DNA from: Bacillus nitratireducens
GTDB taxonomy: Bacteria > Bacillota > Bacilli > Bacillales > Bacillaceae_G
Assembly (NCBI RefSeq): GCF_001884135.1
Contig: NZ_MAOC01000085.1
Span: forward strand, 1 to 64,000
Direction: 5' to 3'
DNA length: 64,000 nucleotides
The notes under the pieces are model-generated. The model was given only the letters and a program-made list of their open reading frames with translations, searched no databases and was not told the origin of the DNA. The translations under genes were made by a program, and so were the position numbers. Positions 46,317 to 55,547 of the stretch are shown here, piece after piece. Each line of letters starts with the position of its first letter. The first letter of the stretch is position 1.

Positions 46317-46340
46317 AATTAAGTTGTGCACAATTTAATT
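46317..46340. promoter_or_regulatory. OhrR operator
   Basis: A 24-base palindrome, AATTAAGTTGTG + CACAATTTAATT, with one mismatch pair. It lies just downstream of the ohrR promoter and shares the ACAATT/AATTGT core of known OhrR sites. Confidence 0.75.
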
Positions 46341-46350
46341 TTGTAAAATC

Positions 46351-46379
46351 AATATAACTAAAAAGAAATACAATGTCAA
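46351..46379 (-). promoter_or_regulatory. Promoter of ohrR-ohr
   Basis: On the minus strand: TTGACA (46374-46379), 17 bases, TATATT (46351-46356). The start would fall near 46344, adjacent to the operator. Confidence 0.75.
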
Positions 46380-46543
46380 ATGCATTGCATTGAGAAAGTG
46401 AGAACTATATTTTGGAACAATCATACATATTTTCCTTCATGATGAAAGAAGATAGAAAAGATGATGTTATAATTAATATGGAATAGTTTCCATCACTTGA
46501 TTATGAGGACTTTTTTTGGTAACGTACAAATAGAGTTGTTATT

Positions 46544-46558
46544 TTATAATCATTATAA
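46544..46558. promoter_or_regulatory. PerR box upstream of hemA
   Basis: TTATAATCATTATAA matches the Bacillus Per-box consensus TTATAATNATTATAA at all 15 positions. 159 bases before the hemA start. PerR represses hemAXCDBL in B. subtilis. The rest of the 46302-46717 gap holds the ohrR promoter region and a weaker TTATAATTAATATGG site near 46468. Confidence 0.8.
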
Positions 46559-46717
46559 AGTAGAGAGTTCTTTATTAATTTTACTGAAGCTCCTTTATTA
46601 CATATGGAGAATAAATAAAAAATAATCAGTTGTTCACACGATTGTCAGATTCATAAGAGGAAAGTTGTATTATGATAGTAGATAAAGTGATAAAACGGGT
46701 GAAGGGGGACATGCTGC

Positions 46718-48052
46718 GTGCATATTCTTGTTGTTAGTGTAAATTATCGAACAGCCCCTGTAGAATTTCGTGAGAAACTCACATTTCAGGCAGCAGAGCT
46801 AGAGCAAGCAATGACTACATTACAAAACCAAAAGAGCGTGTTAGAAAATGTCATTGTATCAACTTGTAATCGCACTGAAATTTACGCTGTTGTCGATCAA
46901 TTACACACGGGACGGTATTACATTAAGAAGTTTTTAGCTGATTGGTTTCAGCTTGAAATAGAAGAAGTCGCACCATACTTGTCTATTTTTGAACAAGATG
47001 GCGCAATAGATCATTTATTCCGCGTAACGTGCGGTTTAGATTCTATGGTTGTTGGAGAGACGCAAATTTTAGGTCAAATAAAAGATAGCTTTTTAGAAGC
47101 ACAACAAGTAAAAGCGACAGGTACAATTTTTAATGAGTTGTTTAAGCAAGTGGTTACGTTAGCAAAACGTGCGCACTCAGAAACAACGATTGGTGGAAGT
47201 GCGATGTCTGTTAGTTATGCTGCTGTTGAGCTCGGAAAGAAAATATTTGGCGATTTAACAGATTGCCATGTACTTATTCTTGGTGCTGGTAAGATGGGTG
47301 AACTTGCACTGCAAAACTTATACGGAAGCGGTGCTCGTAAAGTAACAGTTATGAATAGGACGCTTACGAAAGCGGAAGTAATGGCTGAGAAATATATGGG
47401 ACATGCAAAGCCTTTAAGTGAATTGCAATGTGCATTATTAGAAGCAGATATTTTAATTAGTTCAACGGGTGCATCAGAATATGTCATTACGAAAGAAATG
47501 ATGACGAAAGTAGAGAGAATGCGCTCTGGTCGTCCGTTATTTATGGTTGATATTGCAGTGCCACGTGATATTGATCCTGCGATTGACGAATTAGAAGGCT
47601 CTTTCTTATATGATATCGACGATCTGCAAGGTGTAGTTGAAGCAAACCGTGCTGAACGTTTAAAAGAAGCAGAGAAAATTCAATTTATGATTGAAGAGGA
47701 AATGGTTTTATTTAAAACGTGGTTAAGTACGCTTGGTGTTGTGCCGTTAATATCGGCTCTTCGTGATAAAGCGCTAGCAATTCAAAGTGATACGATGGAA
47801 AGCCTTGAGCGAAAAATACCAAACCTAAGTGATCGTGAGAAAAAGGTAATTAGTAAGCATACGAAAAGTATTATTAACCAATTATTAAAAGACCCAATTT
47901 TAGTAGCAAAAGAAATAGCTGCAGAAGAGGGAGCGCCGGAAAAACTAGCTTTATTTGCGAAGATTTTTGATTTAGAAGTGGAAGAAGTAGAGAGTCGTGC
48001 GGAAGAAGTAGAACATAAAAGAGTGTGGACACCATCCGTTCCATCTTTATAA
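46718..48052 (+). CDS. hemA: Glutamyl-tRNA reductase
   Basis: 444 aa, first step of C5 tetrapyrrole synthesis: glutamyl-tRNA to glutamate-1-semialdehyde. Catalytic Cys in [10 protein letters not shown] (about residue 50), [21 protein letters not shown] fold [15 protein letters not shown] 46718 follows GAAGGGGGAC at 8 bases; an ATG at 46711 is out of frame. First gene of hemAXCDBL, probably repressed by PerR. Confidence 0.96.
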   Translation: MHILVVSVNYRTAPVEFREKLTFQAAELEQAMTTLQNQKSVLENVIVSTCNRTEIYAVVDQLHTGRYYIKKFLADWFQLEIEEVAPYLSIFEQDGAIDHLFRVTCGLDSMVVGETQILGQIKDSFLEAQQVKATGTIFNELFKQVVTLAKRAHSETTIGGSAMSVSYAAVELGKKIFGDLTDCHVLILGAGKMGELALQNLYGSGARKVTVMNRTLTKAEVMAEKYMGHAKPLSELQCALLEADILISSTGASEYVITKEMMTKVERMRSGRPLFMVDIAVPRDIDPAIDELEGSFLYDIDDLQGVVEANRAERLKEAEKIQFMIEEEMVLFKTWLSTLGVVPLISALRDKALAIQSDTMESLERKIPNLSDREKKVISKHTKSIINQLLKDPILVAKEIAAEEGAPEKLALFAKIFDLEVEEVESRAEEVEHKRVWTPSVPSL

Positions 48053-48069
48053 TTTGGAAGGATGATCGG

Positions 48070-48903
48070 ATGAGTTTTTTAAATAACAGTATTATTTATC
48101 ATATTGCAATTATTTTATATGCTTGTAGCATTAGTTTATATTTTATAGATTATTTCCAAAGTAACCGAAAGGCGAACCGATTTGCTTTTTGGTTACTTTC
48201 GATTGTATGGGTATTGCAGTCTATTTTTATGTTGCTTAGGGCGACAGATTCAGAAACGAATCCCATTTTAACTTTATTATCAGGGATTTATTTTTATGTT
48301 TGGTTATTGATTACGATGTCGTTAGTAATAAATCGATTTATGCGCGTTGACTTTTTAGTCTTTTTTACAAATGTTGTTGCATTTGGCGTAAGCGCTTTTT
48401 CGATTTTTACACCGCTCGGAAAGATGTCGCCAGTACTTGCAGAGCAATTGGTTTCAGAACTTGTATACGTGCATGTCGGAATGGCGATTATTTCTTATGC
48501 AACGTTTACTGTATCGTTTATTTTTTCTATTATGTATTTACTGCAATATCGCCTATTAAAAAAGAAAAAGTGGAATGCGAGATTAAGAAGGTTAGGGAAT
48601 TTGCCGAAGCTTGAATCTACGTCTTTCGGATTAAATTTATTTTCTGTTCCATTCTTCTTACTAGCAATTTTATTAGGATGTATATGGGGATATACAAAAT
48701 TGGACAATTTCCATTGGTATGATACGAAAGTAATTGGTTCGTTTGTTGTTCTATTTGTATATTGTGCGGGCTTGTATTTACGAGCGGCAGATGTGCTGCA
48801 AGGGAAGAAAATTGTACTGTGGAATGTAGGGGCATTTCTCGTAATGCTAGTTAACATTTTTCTATTAAGTAGTTTATCTAATTTCCACTTTTGGTATTTA
48901 TAA
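48070..48903 (+). CDS. hemX: Cytochrome c assembly-type membrane protein HemX
   Basis: 277 aa with about eight hydrophobic helices and the CcsA/HemX pattern (VHVGMAIISYATFTVSFIFSIMYLLQYRLL). In B. subtilis HemX lowers the cellular amount of HemA. ATG 48070 has GGAAGGATGA upstream; the in-frame ATG 48025 is inside hemA. Confidence 0.92.
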   Translation: MSFLNNSIIYHIAIILYACSISLYFIDYFQSNRKANRFAFWLLSIVWVLQSIFMLLRATDSETNPILTLLSGIYFYVWLLITMSLVINRFMRVDFLVFFTNVVAFGVSAFSIFTPLGKMSPVLAEQLVSELVYVHVGMAIISYATFTVSFIFSIMYLLQYRLLKKKKWNARLRRLGNLPKLESTSFGLNLFSVPFFLLAILLGCIWGYTKLDNFHWYDTKVIGSFVVLFVYCAGLYLRAADVLQGKKIVLWNVGAFLVMLVNIFLLSSLSNFHFWYL

Positions 48904-48918
48904 TGAGGAGAGAGAATT

Positions 48919-49848
48919 ATGCGCAAAATTATTGTAGGTTCACGAAAGAGTAAACTAGCATTAACACAAACAAACTGGTTTATTGATCAGTTAAAAGCAC
49001 TTGGTTTACCATATGAATTTGAAGTGAAAGAAATTGTCACTAAAGGTGATGTGATTTTAGATGTTACTCTTTCAAAAGTAGGCGGAAAAGGTTTGTTCGT
49101 TAAAGAAATTGAACATGCGTTACTTACGAAAGAAATCGATATGGCTGTACATAGTATGAAAGATATGCCAGCCGTACTTCCAGAAGGATTAATGATTGGT
49201 TGTACACCAAAGCGTGTTGACCCTCGTGATGCTTTTATTTCTAAAAGCGGAGAATCGTTTAAAGATTTAGCGGAAGGTGCGATTTTAGGAACGAGTAGTT
49301 TAAGACGTAGTGCACAATTATTAGCTGCGAGACCAGATTTACAAGTGAAATGGATTCGCGGAAATATTGATACACGCTTACGTAAGTTAAAAGATGAAGA
49401 TTACGATGCAATTATTTTAGCGACGGCTGGATTACAAAGAATGGGCTGGGACGATGAAGTTATTACAGAACATTTAGATGAAACGTTATGTGTACCAGCT
49501 GTAGGACAAGGTGCATTAGCGATTGAATGTCGTGAGGACGATAAGGATTTACTTCAGTTGTTAGCACATATGAATGATGCAGTAACAGAAAGAACAGTGG
49601 CTGCTGAACGAGTATTTCTTCATAAACTTGAAGGTGGATGCCAAGTTCCAATCGCTGGATATGCAACTCTTAAAGAAGACGATGCAATCGAATTAACAGC
49701 GCTTGTCGGTTCTATGGACGGTTCTGTTTTGTTGAAAGAGACAGTAGTAGGCACTGATCCGAAGCAAGTTGGATTAGAGGCTGCGGACCGTTTAATTAAA
49801 CAAGGAGCAAAAGAGCTCATCCTTGCTGCAAATAAGGAGCAACAATAA
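48919..49848 (+). CDS. hemC: Porphobilinogen deaminase (hydroxymethylbilane synthase)
   Basis: 309 aa. Catalytic dipyrromethane-cofactor Cys in [13 protein letters not shown] (about residue 241); [31 protein letters not shown] and RGNIDTRL line the active site. GAGGAGAGAG precedes ATG 48919. Confidence 0.97.
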   Translation: MRKIIVGSRKSKLALTQTNWFIDQLKALGLPYEFEVKEIVTKGDVILDVTLSKVGGKGLFVKEIEHALLTKEIDMAVHSMKDMPAVLPEGLMIGCTPKRVDPRDAFISKSGESFKDLAEGAILGTSSLRRSAQLLAARPDLQVKWIRGNIDTRLRKLKDEDYDAIILATAGLQRMGWDDEVITEHLDETLCVPAVGQGALAIECREDDKDLLQLLAHMNDAVTERTVAAERVFLHKLEGGCQVPIAGYATLKEDDAIELTALVGSMDGSVLLKETVVGTDPKQVGLEAADRLIKQGAKELILAANKEQQ

Positions 49849-49850
49849 AT

Positions 49851-50603
49851 ATGAACGCTCTCGCTGGCAAAACAGTATTGATTACACGTGCCCAGCACCA
49901 AGCGAAACAAATGAGTGTAGCAGTGAAAGAAAGGAGCGGAATTCCATTGGAAATTCCGCTTTTGCGTATGGAAGGTATGTCTCATCGGCAAATTCAACAT
50001 ATAGCAGGGCAGCTACATTCGTATGACTGGGTTATTTTTACGAGTAAAAATGGGGTAGCTTTTTTTCTAGATAGTTTGAGAAAGAAGCTCCCCGGAACGA
50101 TTAAAATTGCTGCAGTAGGCGTGAAAACAAAGTTAGAGCTAGAAAAGCGAGGCTATCAAGTAGATTTTGTTCCCACTGCATTTGTTGCAGAAGTATTTGC
50201 AGAAGAGTTTGTAAAAAAACTAAGTGGAAACGAATGTATTTTATTTCCGAAAGGGAATTTAGCAAGAGATGTAATTCCAGTTACACTTCGGGAAAGAGGT
50301 GTTTCTCTAGAGGAGCTAATCGTATACGGTACGAAAGTAAATGTAGAGAAAAAGCAAGAGCTTATAGCAGCGTTGAAGTTAGGGAAAGTAGACATTATTA
50401 CATTTACGAGCCCTTCAACTGTCACTAGTTTTGTTCGTTTACTTGAGGGTACAAACTGGAGAGAATGGACAAAAAAATGTACAATTGCCTGTATAGGGCC
50501 TATTACGGAAAAAGAGGCGAGCCTTTATTTTTCGCATGTTATTGTGCCAAAAGAGTACACCGTAGAAGCATTGCTGCAATGCATTTGTGAATCTATAAAG
50601 TGA
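49851..50603 (+). CDS. hemD: Uroporphyrinogen-III synthase
   Basis: 250 aa, two-lobed HemD fold (VLITRAQHQAKQM, DWVIFTSKNGVAFF, VDIITFTSPSTVTSFV, IACIGPITEKEA). Follows hemC by 2 bases. Its last codons (Glu-Ser-Ile-Lys) and TGA stop lie in the start of the short repeat at 50595, so the C-terminus may have been altered by repeat insertion. Confidence 0.92.
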   Translation: MNALAGKTVLITRAQHQAKQMSVAVKERSGIPLEIPLLRMEGMSHRQIQHIAGQLHSYDWVIFTSKNGVAFFLDSLRKKLPGTIKIAAVGVKTKLELEKRGYQVDFVPTAFVAEVFAEEFVKKLSGNECILFPKGNLARDVIPVTLRERGVSLEELIVYGTKVNVEKKQELIAALKLGKVDIITFTSPSTVTSFVRLLEGTNWREWTKKCTIACIGPITEKEASLYFSHVIVPKEYTVEALLQCICESIK

Positions 50604-50643
50604 AACTTTAATTAGTGGGGTCTTACTGCCCGCAAATAGCGGG
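50595..50643 (+). repeat. Structured intergenic repeat, short copy
   Basis: Same left end (ATAAAGTGAAACTTTAATTA) and right end (TCTTACTG..CG.AAATAGCGGG) as the copy at 29210-29360, but lacking about 100 internal bases between GTGGGG direct repeats. Provides the hemD stop codon and lies between hemD and hemB. Confidence 0.8.
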
Positions 50644-50672
50644 ATAAAATAAAAGAATGGGGATAGAAATCT

Positions 50673-51662
50673 ATGAATTCTTTACAATTTAATCGTCATC
50701 GTCGCTTAAGACAAAGCGGGGGCATGCGTGCGCTTGTGCGTGAAACGTTTTTACATACGGAAGATTTTATTTACCCTATTTTTGTATTAGAAGGTGAAAA
50801 TGTTCGTAATGAAGTTCCTTCTATGCCAGGCGTATATCAAATGTCTTTAGATTTATTGCAAGCTGAAATGCAAGAGGTTGTTGACTTGGGTATTCGTTCT
50901 GTTATTGTATTTGGTTTACCTGCTGAAAAGGATGAAGTTGGGTCATCAGCATATTGTGATCATGGAATTGTACAACGTGCAATTAAGCAAATTAAAGGTG
51001 ATTTCCCTGAGCTAGTAGTAGTTGCGGATACATGTTTATGTCAATTCACAAGCCATGGTCATTGCGGTGTGATTGAAGATGGTATTATTTTAAATGACGA
51101 GTCTCTTGCAGTTCTTGCGAAAACAGCTGTAAGCCAAGCGAAAGCAGGGGCGGACATTATTGCACCATCAAACATGATGGACGGATTCGTAACAGCAATT
51201 CGCCATGCATTAGATGAAAATGGTTTTGGTCATGTGCCAGTTATGTCGTACGCTGTGAAATATTCATCAGCATTTTACGGACCATTCCGTGATGCGGCTC
51301 ACGGTGCACCACAATTTGGTGATCGCAAAACATATCAGATGGATCCAGCGAACCGTATGGAAGCGTTCCGTGAAGCAGAATCAGATGTAATGGAAGGGGC
51401 AGATTTCTTAATTGTAAAGCCAGCTCTTTCTTACTTAGATATCATTCGTGATGTGAAAAATAACTTTAATTTACCAATCGTTGCTTACAACGTAAGTGGT
51501 GAATATTCAATGATTAAAGCGGCAGCGCAAAATGGTTGGATTAATGAAAAAGAAGTTGTGCTTGAAAAATTAATTAGCATGAAACGTGCAGGAGCAGATT
51601 TAATTATTACGTATCATGCAAAAGATGCAGCAAGATGGTTACAAGAAGGAGGCGCTAAATAA
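50673..51662 (+). CDS. hemB: Delta-aminolevulinic acid dehydratase (porphobilinogen synthase)
   Basis: 329 aa. Zinc-type Cys cluster [15 protein letters not shown], Schiff-base lysines in [17 protein letters not shown] and [19 protein letters not shown] precedes ATG 50673. The TAA stop and the hemL ATG share one base. Confidence 0.97.
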   Translation: MNSLQFNRHRRLRQSGGMRALVRETFLHTEDFIYPIFVLEGENVRNEVPSMPGVYQMSLDLLQAEMQEVVDLGIRSVIVFGLPAEKDEVGSSAYCDHGIVQRAIKQIKGDFPELVVVADTCLCQFTSHGHCGVIEDGIILNDESLAVLAKTAVSQAKAGADIIAPSNMMDGFVTAIRHALDENGFGHVPVMSYAVKYSSAFYGPFRDAAHGAPQFGDRKTYQMDPANRMEAFREAESDVMEGADFLIVKPALSYLDIIRDVKNNFNLPIVAYNVSGEYSMIKAAAQNGWINEKEVVLEKLISMKRAGADLIITYHAKDAARWLQEGGAK

Positions 51663-52951
51663 TGAAAAAGTTTGATAAGTCGATTGCGGCGTTTGAAGAG
51701 GCACAAGACTTAATGCCTGGTGGCGTAAATAGCCCTGTTCGTGCCTTTAAATCTGTCGGTATGAATCCGTTGTTTATGGAGCGTGGAAAAGGTTCTAAAG
51801 TATATGATATCGATGGAAATGAATACATCGATTACGTATTATCGTGGGGTCCTTTAATTCATGGTCATGCAAATGATCGTGTTGTGGAAGCTCTAAAAGC
51901 TGTTGCTGAAAGAGGTACAAGCTTCGGTGCACCAACAGAAATTGAAAATAAATTAGCAAAACTTGTTATTGAGCGCGTACCATCAATTGAGATTGTACGT
52001 ATGGTTAACTCTGGAACAGAAGCGACAATGAGTGCACTACGTTTAGCTCGTGGTTATACAGGCCGTAACAAAATTTTGAAATTCATTGGTTGTTACCATG
52101 GTCATGGCGATTCGTTATTAATTAAAGCAGGCTCTGGTGTGGCGACGCTAGGTTTACCAGATAGCCCTGGTGTACCAGAAGGTGTAGCGAAAAATACGAT
52201 TACAGTAGCTTATAACGATTTAGAAAGTGTGAAATACGCTTTTGAACAATTCGGTGATGATATTGCTTGTGTAATTGTAGAGCCAGTAGCGGGCAATATG
52301 GGTGTTGTTCCTCCGCAACCTGGATTTTTAGAAGGCCTTCGTGAAGTAACAGAGCAAAACGGTTCATTGCTTATTTTTGATGAAGTAATGACAGGATTCC
52401 GAGTTGCTTATAATTGTGGACAAGGTTATTACGGCGTAACACCTGATTTAACTTGTTTAGGTAAAGTAATCGGTGGTGGCTTACCAGTAGGAGCATACGG
52501 TGGTAAAGCAGAAATTATGCGCCAAGTTGCGCCAAGCGGACCGATTTACCAAGCTGGTACTTTATCAGGTAACCCGCTTGCGATGGCAGCAGGTTATGAA
52601 ACGTTAGTACAATTAACGCCAGAATCATATGTAGAATTTGAGCGTAAAGCTGAAATGTTAGAAGCTGGCTTACGTAAAGCGGCTGAAAAACATGGCATTC
52701 CGCATTGTATTAACCGTGCTGGTTCTATGATTGGTATTTTCTTCACAGATGAGCAGGTTATTAATTACGATGCAGCAAAATCTTCAAACTTAGAATTCTT
52801 TGCGGCTTACTATCGTGAAATGGTAGAACAAGGTGTATTCTTACCACCATCTCAATTCGAAGGTTTATTCTTATCGACAGCACATAGTGATGCAGATATT
52901 GAAGCGACAATTGCAGCGGCTGAAATTGCAATGTCAAAATTAAAAGCTTAA
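51662..52951 (+). CDS. hemL: Glutamate-1-semialdehyde 2,1-aminomutase
   Basis: 429-aa PLP enzyme giving 5-aminolevulinate. PLP lysine in [19 protein letters not shown] (about residue 268), [14 protein letters not shown]-terminus and [16 protein letters not shown]. Last gene of hemAXCDBL; the second aminomutase copy typical of the B. cereus group is not in this window. Confidence 0.96.
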   Translation: MKKFDKSIAAFEEAQDLMPGGVNSPVRAFKSVGMNPLFMERGKGSKVYDIDGNEYIDYVLSWGPLIHGHANDRVVEALKAVAERGTSFGAPTEIENKLAKLVIERVPSIEIVRMVNSGTEATMSALRLARGYTGRNKILKFIGCYHGHGDSLLIKAGSGVATLGLPDSPGVPEGVAKNTITVAYNDLESVKYAFEQFGDDIACVIVEPVAGNMGVVPPQPGFLEGLREVTEQNGSLLIFDEVMTGFRVAYNCGQGYYGVTPDLTCLGKVIGGGLPVGAYGGKAEIMRQVAPSGPIYQAGTLSGNPLAMAAGYETLVQLTPESYVEFERKAEMLEAGLRKAAEKHGIPHCINRAGSMIGIFFTDEQVINYDAAKSSNLEFFAAYYREMVEQGVFLPPSQFEGLFLSTAHSDADIEATIAAAEIAMSKLKA

Positions 52952-52962
52952 TTTATGAAAGA

Positions 52963-52996
52963 AAATCGCTCTCCATAAGGGGAGCGATTTTTTTTA
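52963..52996 (+). terminator. Terminator after hemL
   Basis: AAATCGCTCTCC (52963-52974), ATAA loop, GGGGAGCGATTT (52979-52990), then T-run. Confidence 0.9.
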
Positions 52997-53060
52997 TTCA
53001 TAAAGTAGGCTTTCCATACATAAATCTGTAATGACATATAGTTTGGGAGGGGGAAAAGAA

Positions 53061-54044
53061 GTGGCAACAGATCATTCATTACGATTTTCATTAAAAGAAT
53101 CTGTTTGGTTCCAAAAAGGACAGGAAGTCGAAGAACTTTTGTCAATTTCGTTAGATCCAGACGTTGAGATAGAAGAGCTTGATCATGAAGTTATCGTGAG
53201 AGGGCAGTTAGATTTAACGGGAGAGTATGTCGCAAGGCAAGATGATTCAGCTTATTCATTAAGAGAGCTATCACCAGCAAAGGCAATTGATTATGTAGAA
53301 ACAAGGGCAGACGGGGTTAATGAGCTTGTCCATTCCTTTCCGCTTGAAATATCAATTCCAAGAAATCGAGTGAAAGTCATTGAAGAATTATATGTATCAA
53401 TTGAGGAATTTGATTATGAATTAAAGGAAAATGGTTGCTTACAATTGTTAGCGGATATATCTATTACCGGTTTATGTGACGAGGAAAGAATTAAGGAAGA
53501 GGAAGAAGAGGACGACACGACATATGCTGAGTTAGAAGATGATTCAGAACAAGAGGATGAAAATAGACCCGTACCATATGTAGAAGAACCATCTTATAAG
53601 GAATCAGATGAGTGGGAAGATTACGCATTTGAACCGTTTCAACTAGAGGAAAGAAAAGAGCAGGAAGTAGAGGAAGAGGAAATAGAAGAACATGAATTTG
53701 TGGAGCGTGAAGAGGAGAAAGAAACAACGCCACAATTTGAATTGTTCGGACGAAAAGATTTCAAGAAAGAAAAAGCAAAAAAACAAGAAGAGCAAGAAGA
53801 AGAAGCGTACTCACAGCGAGATGAAAATGCGCTTTATTTAACGAAATTATTTACGAAAGAACCGGAAGAAGAATTTACAAAGTTAAGAATGTATTTCGTG
53901 CAAGAAGGGGATACGATTGAATCTGTTGCAGATCGTTATGAAACGTCTGTACAAAACTTATACCGTGTAAATCAATCAGAAGATATATATTTGACTACAG
54001 GGCAAATTATATATATTCCTGTTTCAAAAGCAAAGGCAAAATAA
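53061..54044 (+). CDS. spoVID: Spore coat encasement protein SpoVID
   Basis: 327 aa. N-terminal DUF-type beta domain (LRFSLKESVWFQKGQEVEELLSISLDPDV), a long Glu-rich acidic linker (about residues 150-255), C-terminal LysM domain (YFVQEGDTIESVADRYETSVQNLYRVN). Much shorter than B. subtilis SpoVID (575 aa), the missing part being acidic linker. GTG 53061 follows GGGAGGGGGAAAAGAA. CATACATA at 53015 is a possible sigma-E -10, but no matching -35 is seen. Confidence 0.92.
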   Translation: MATDHSLRFSLKESVWFQKGQEVEELLSISLDPDVEIEELDHEVIVRGQLDLTGEYVARQDDSAYSLRELSPAKAIDYVETRADGVNELVHSFPLEISIPRNRVKVIEELYVSIEEFDYELKENGCLQLLADISITGLCDEERIKEEEEEDDTTYAELEDDSEQEDENRPVPYVEEPSYKESDEWEDYAFEPFQLEERKEQEVEEEEIEEHEFVEREEEKETTPQFELFGRKDFKKEKAKKQEEQEEEAYSQRDENALYLTKLFTKEPEEEFTKLRMYFVQEGDTIESVADRYETSVQNLYRVNQSEDIYLTTGQIIYIPVSKAKAK

Positions 54045-54075
54045 GTGAGTGAGTTTTTTCACTCACCTCTTTTCT
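54045..54075 (+). terminator. Hairpin after spoVID
   Basis: GTGAGTGA (54045-54052) pairs with TCACTCAC (54059-54066); a moderate T-run follows. Confidence 0.7.
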
Positions 54076-54116
54076 TTTCCTAGAAGCTATGTTTTGAACA
54101 AGAAAGGGTCATTCGT

Positions 54117-55142
54117 ATGGATATGGAATTACGAAATCGCTATGAACCCATTGTCAGGCAATATAGATTGGATACGCAGCATATGGAAGAGCATGGAAGT
54201 GTAATGAAAATTTATACGAATCAAGGTCCGTATGCGTTAAAGAAAATACAAGATAGAAAATTAGAGCGGAATAATTTTTTGCATCACATTCAATACTTGA
54301 AAGAGAAAGGTTTTTCGAATTATGTACCTATTTATCATGCGACGGACGGAAATTATGTCTTAAGTGATGGGACATATAGTTATTATTTAATGCCTTGGTT
54401 AGAGCGTGCGGAAGGAAACGGTGAGGATAACGATCAATATCACAAAATGTTTCAGACGCTCGGAACGTTACATCAAAAAACGGTGAAAGAGGAGACGTAT
54501 ACAGAAGAAGAGTTAGAGAAACATTATACAAATATATCTGACCGTTGGGAAAATGATGGTGAGATGTTAGAAGAGTTTCTTGTAGAATCTGAAGCGAAGT
54601 GGTATATGTCTCCGTTTGAATTACAATATTGTACGTATTATCACCATGTTATGAGAGCTCGCGAGTTCGCAACAAAGCAATTAAATGAATGGCATGATGC
54701 GATGAAAGAAAAGGAAACAACACGTACTACTTTCGTTCATGGGAATGTATCGCTTAATCATTTTTTATTTGATTATGAGCGAAACGGCTATTTTATTAGT
54801 TTAGAAAAATCGCAGTTTGCAACGCCTGTGCAAGATATAGTAGGTTTTTATTCTCGGTCTTTAAACACATATCCAATTGCACGGAGTGACCGCTTTGAAT
54901 GGTATCAAATGTATCAAAAAAATTTCCCGTTTACGAAAGAGGAGCAGCTTCTTATGTTTGCATATATGACGTATCCGTCGCATTTTATTCGGCAAATTCA
55001 GTCGTATACGAAAAGAAGAGAGAGTCGTAATGAAGAAAATGAGCTCCACGGGGTGAAAAGTTTGCAGCAATCGCATTGGCTCGTTAGCAATACGGAATAT
55101 TTCCTTTCGCAATTACAAGTTGCCCAGCAAGGGAACGGATGA
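54117..55142 (+). CDS. ysxE: YsxE, CotS-family spore coat kinase-like protein
   Basis: 341 aa with an aminoglycoside-phosphotransferase-like fold: YALKKIQDRKLERNNF (lysine strand), YYLMPWLE hinge and HGNVSLNHFLFD catalytic loop. B. subtilis YsxE is a coat protein made with spoVID. The HGNVSLNHF loop has Asn/Ser where an active kinase has Asp, so catalytic activity is doubtful. Confidence 0.88.
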   Translation: MDMELRNRYEPIVRQYRLDTQHMEEHGSVMKIYTNQGPYALKKIQDRKLERNNFLHHIQYLKEKGFSNYVPIYHATDGNYVLSDGTYSYYLMPWLERAEGNGEDNDQYHKMFQTLGTLHQKTVKEETYTEEELEKHYTNISDRWENDGEMLEEFLVESEAKWYMSPFELQYCTYYHHVMRAREFATKQLNEWHDAMKEKETTRTTFVHGNVSLNHFLFDYERNGYFISLEKSQFATPVQDIVGFYSRSLNTYPIARSDRFEWYQMYQKNFPFTKEEQLLMFAYMTYPSHFIRQIQSYTKRRESRNEENELHGVKSLQQSHWLVSNTEYFLSQLQVAQQGNG

Positions 55143-55146
55143 AGAA

Positions 55147-55182
55147 GATAAGTAGGGAGAACCCTGCTTATCTTTTTTTTAT
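55147..55182 (+). terminator. Terminator after ysxE
   Basis: GATAAGTAGGG (55147-55157) pairs with CCCTGCTTATC (55162-55172) with one G-U pair, followed by eight T. Confidence 0.9.
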
Positions 55183-55289
55183 TAGTTTCATAAAGAGATA
55201 AAAGCCGTAGTTTCAAATTTATCTTGACGAATAAGGTTTCGTTTTTTACACTATTGTATATAATAATTAACAATCATATAAATGCATTG

Positions 55290-55530
55290 AAGGGGAAGAG
55301 TATGACATGAAACGTCTTCAGAGAGGAGAATCATTAGCTGGGAGATTCTCTAGATAGTTATGTTAGAAGGTAGCCCTGGAGCATCTTTTCTGAACGGAAT
55401 AGTTCTCATTAGGAAAAGACGGATTTGTCCGTTATCAAATTAAGAGTATAAGCAAATTCTGAATTTGTTTGTAAATAAAGGTGGTACCGCGATGTCCCTC
55501 GTCCTTTTTTGGATGAGGGGCATTTTTTAT
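55290..55530 (+). promoter_or_regulatory. T-box riboswitch leader of valS
   Basis: The conserved T-box AAGGTGGTACCGCG is at 55478-55491. The intrinsic terminator is ATGTCCCTCGTCC (55492-55504) with GGATGAGGGGCAT (55511-55523) and T-run. Upstream Stem I is seen with AGAGAGG and a distal hairpin GAGAATC/GATTCTC. The probable specifier is GTA (Val) in GAAGGTAGCCC near 55360; this is inferred from position. Uncharged tRNA-Val would favour antitermination. Confidence 0.93.
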
Positions 55531-55547
55531 TTTAAGGAGGGAAAATA

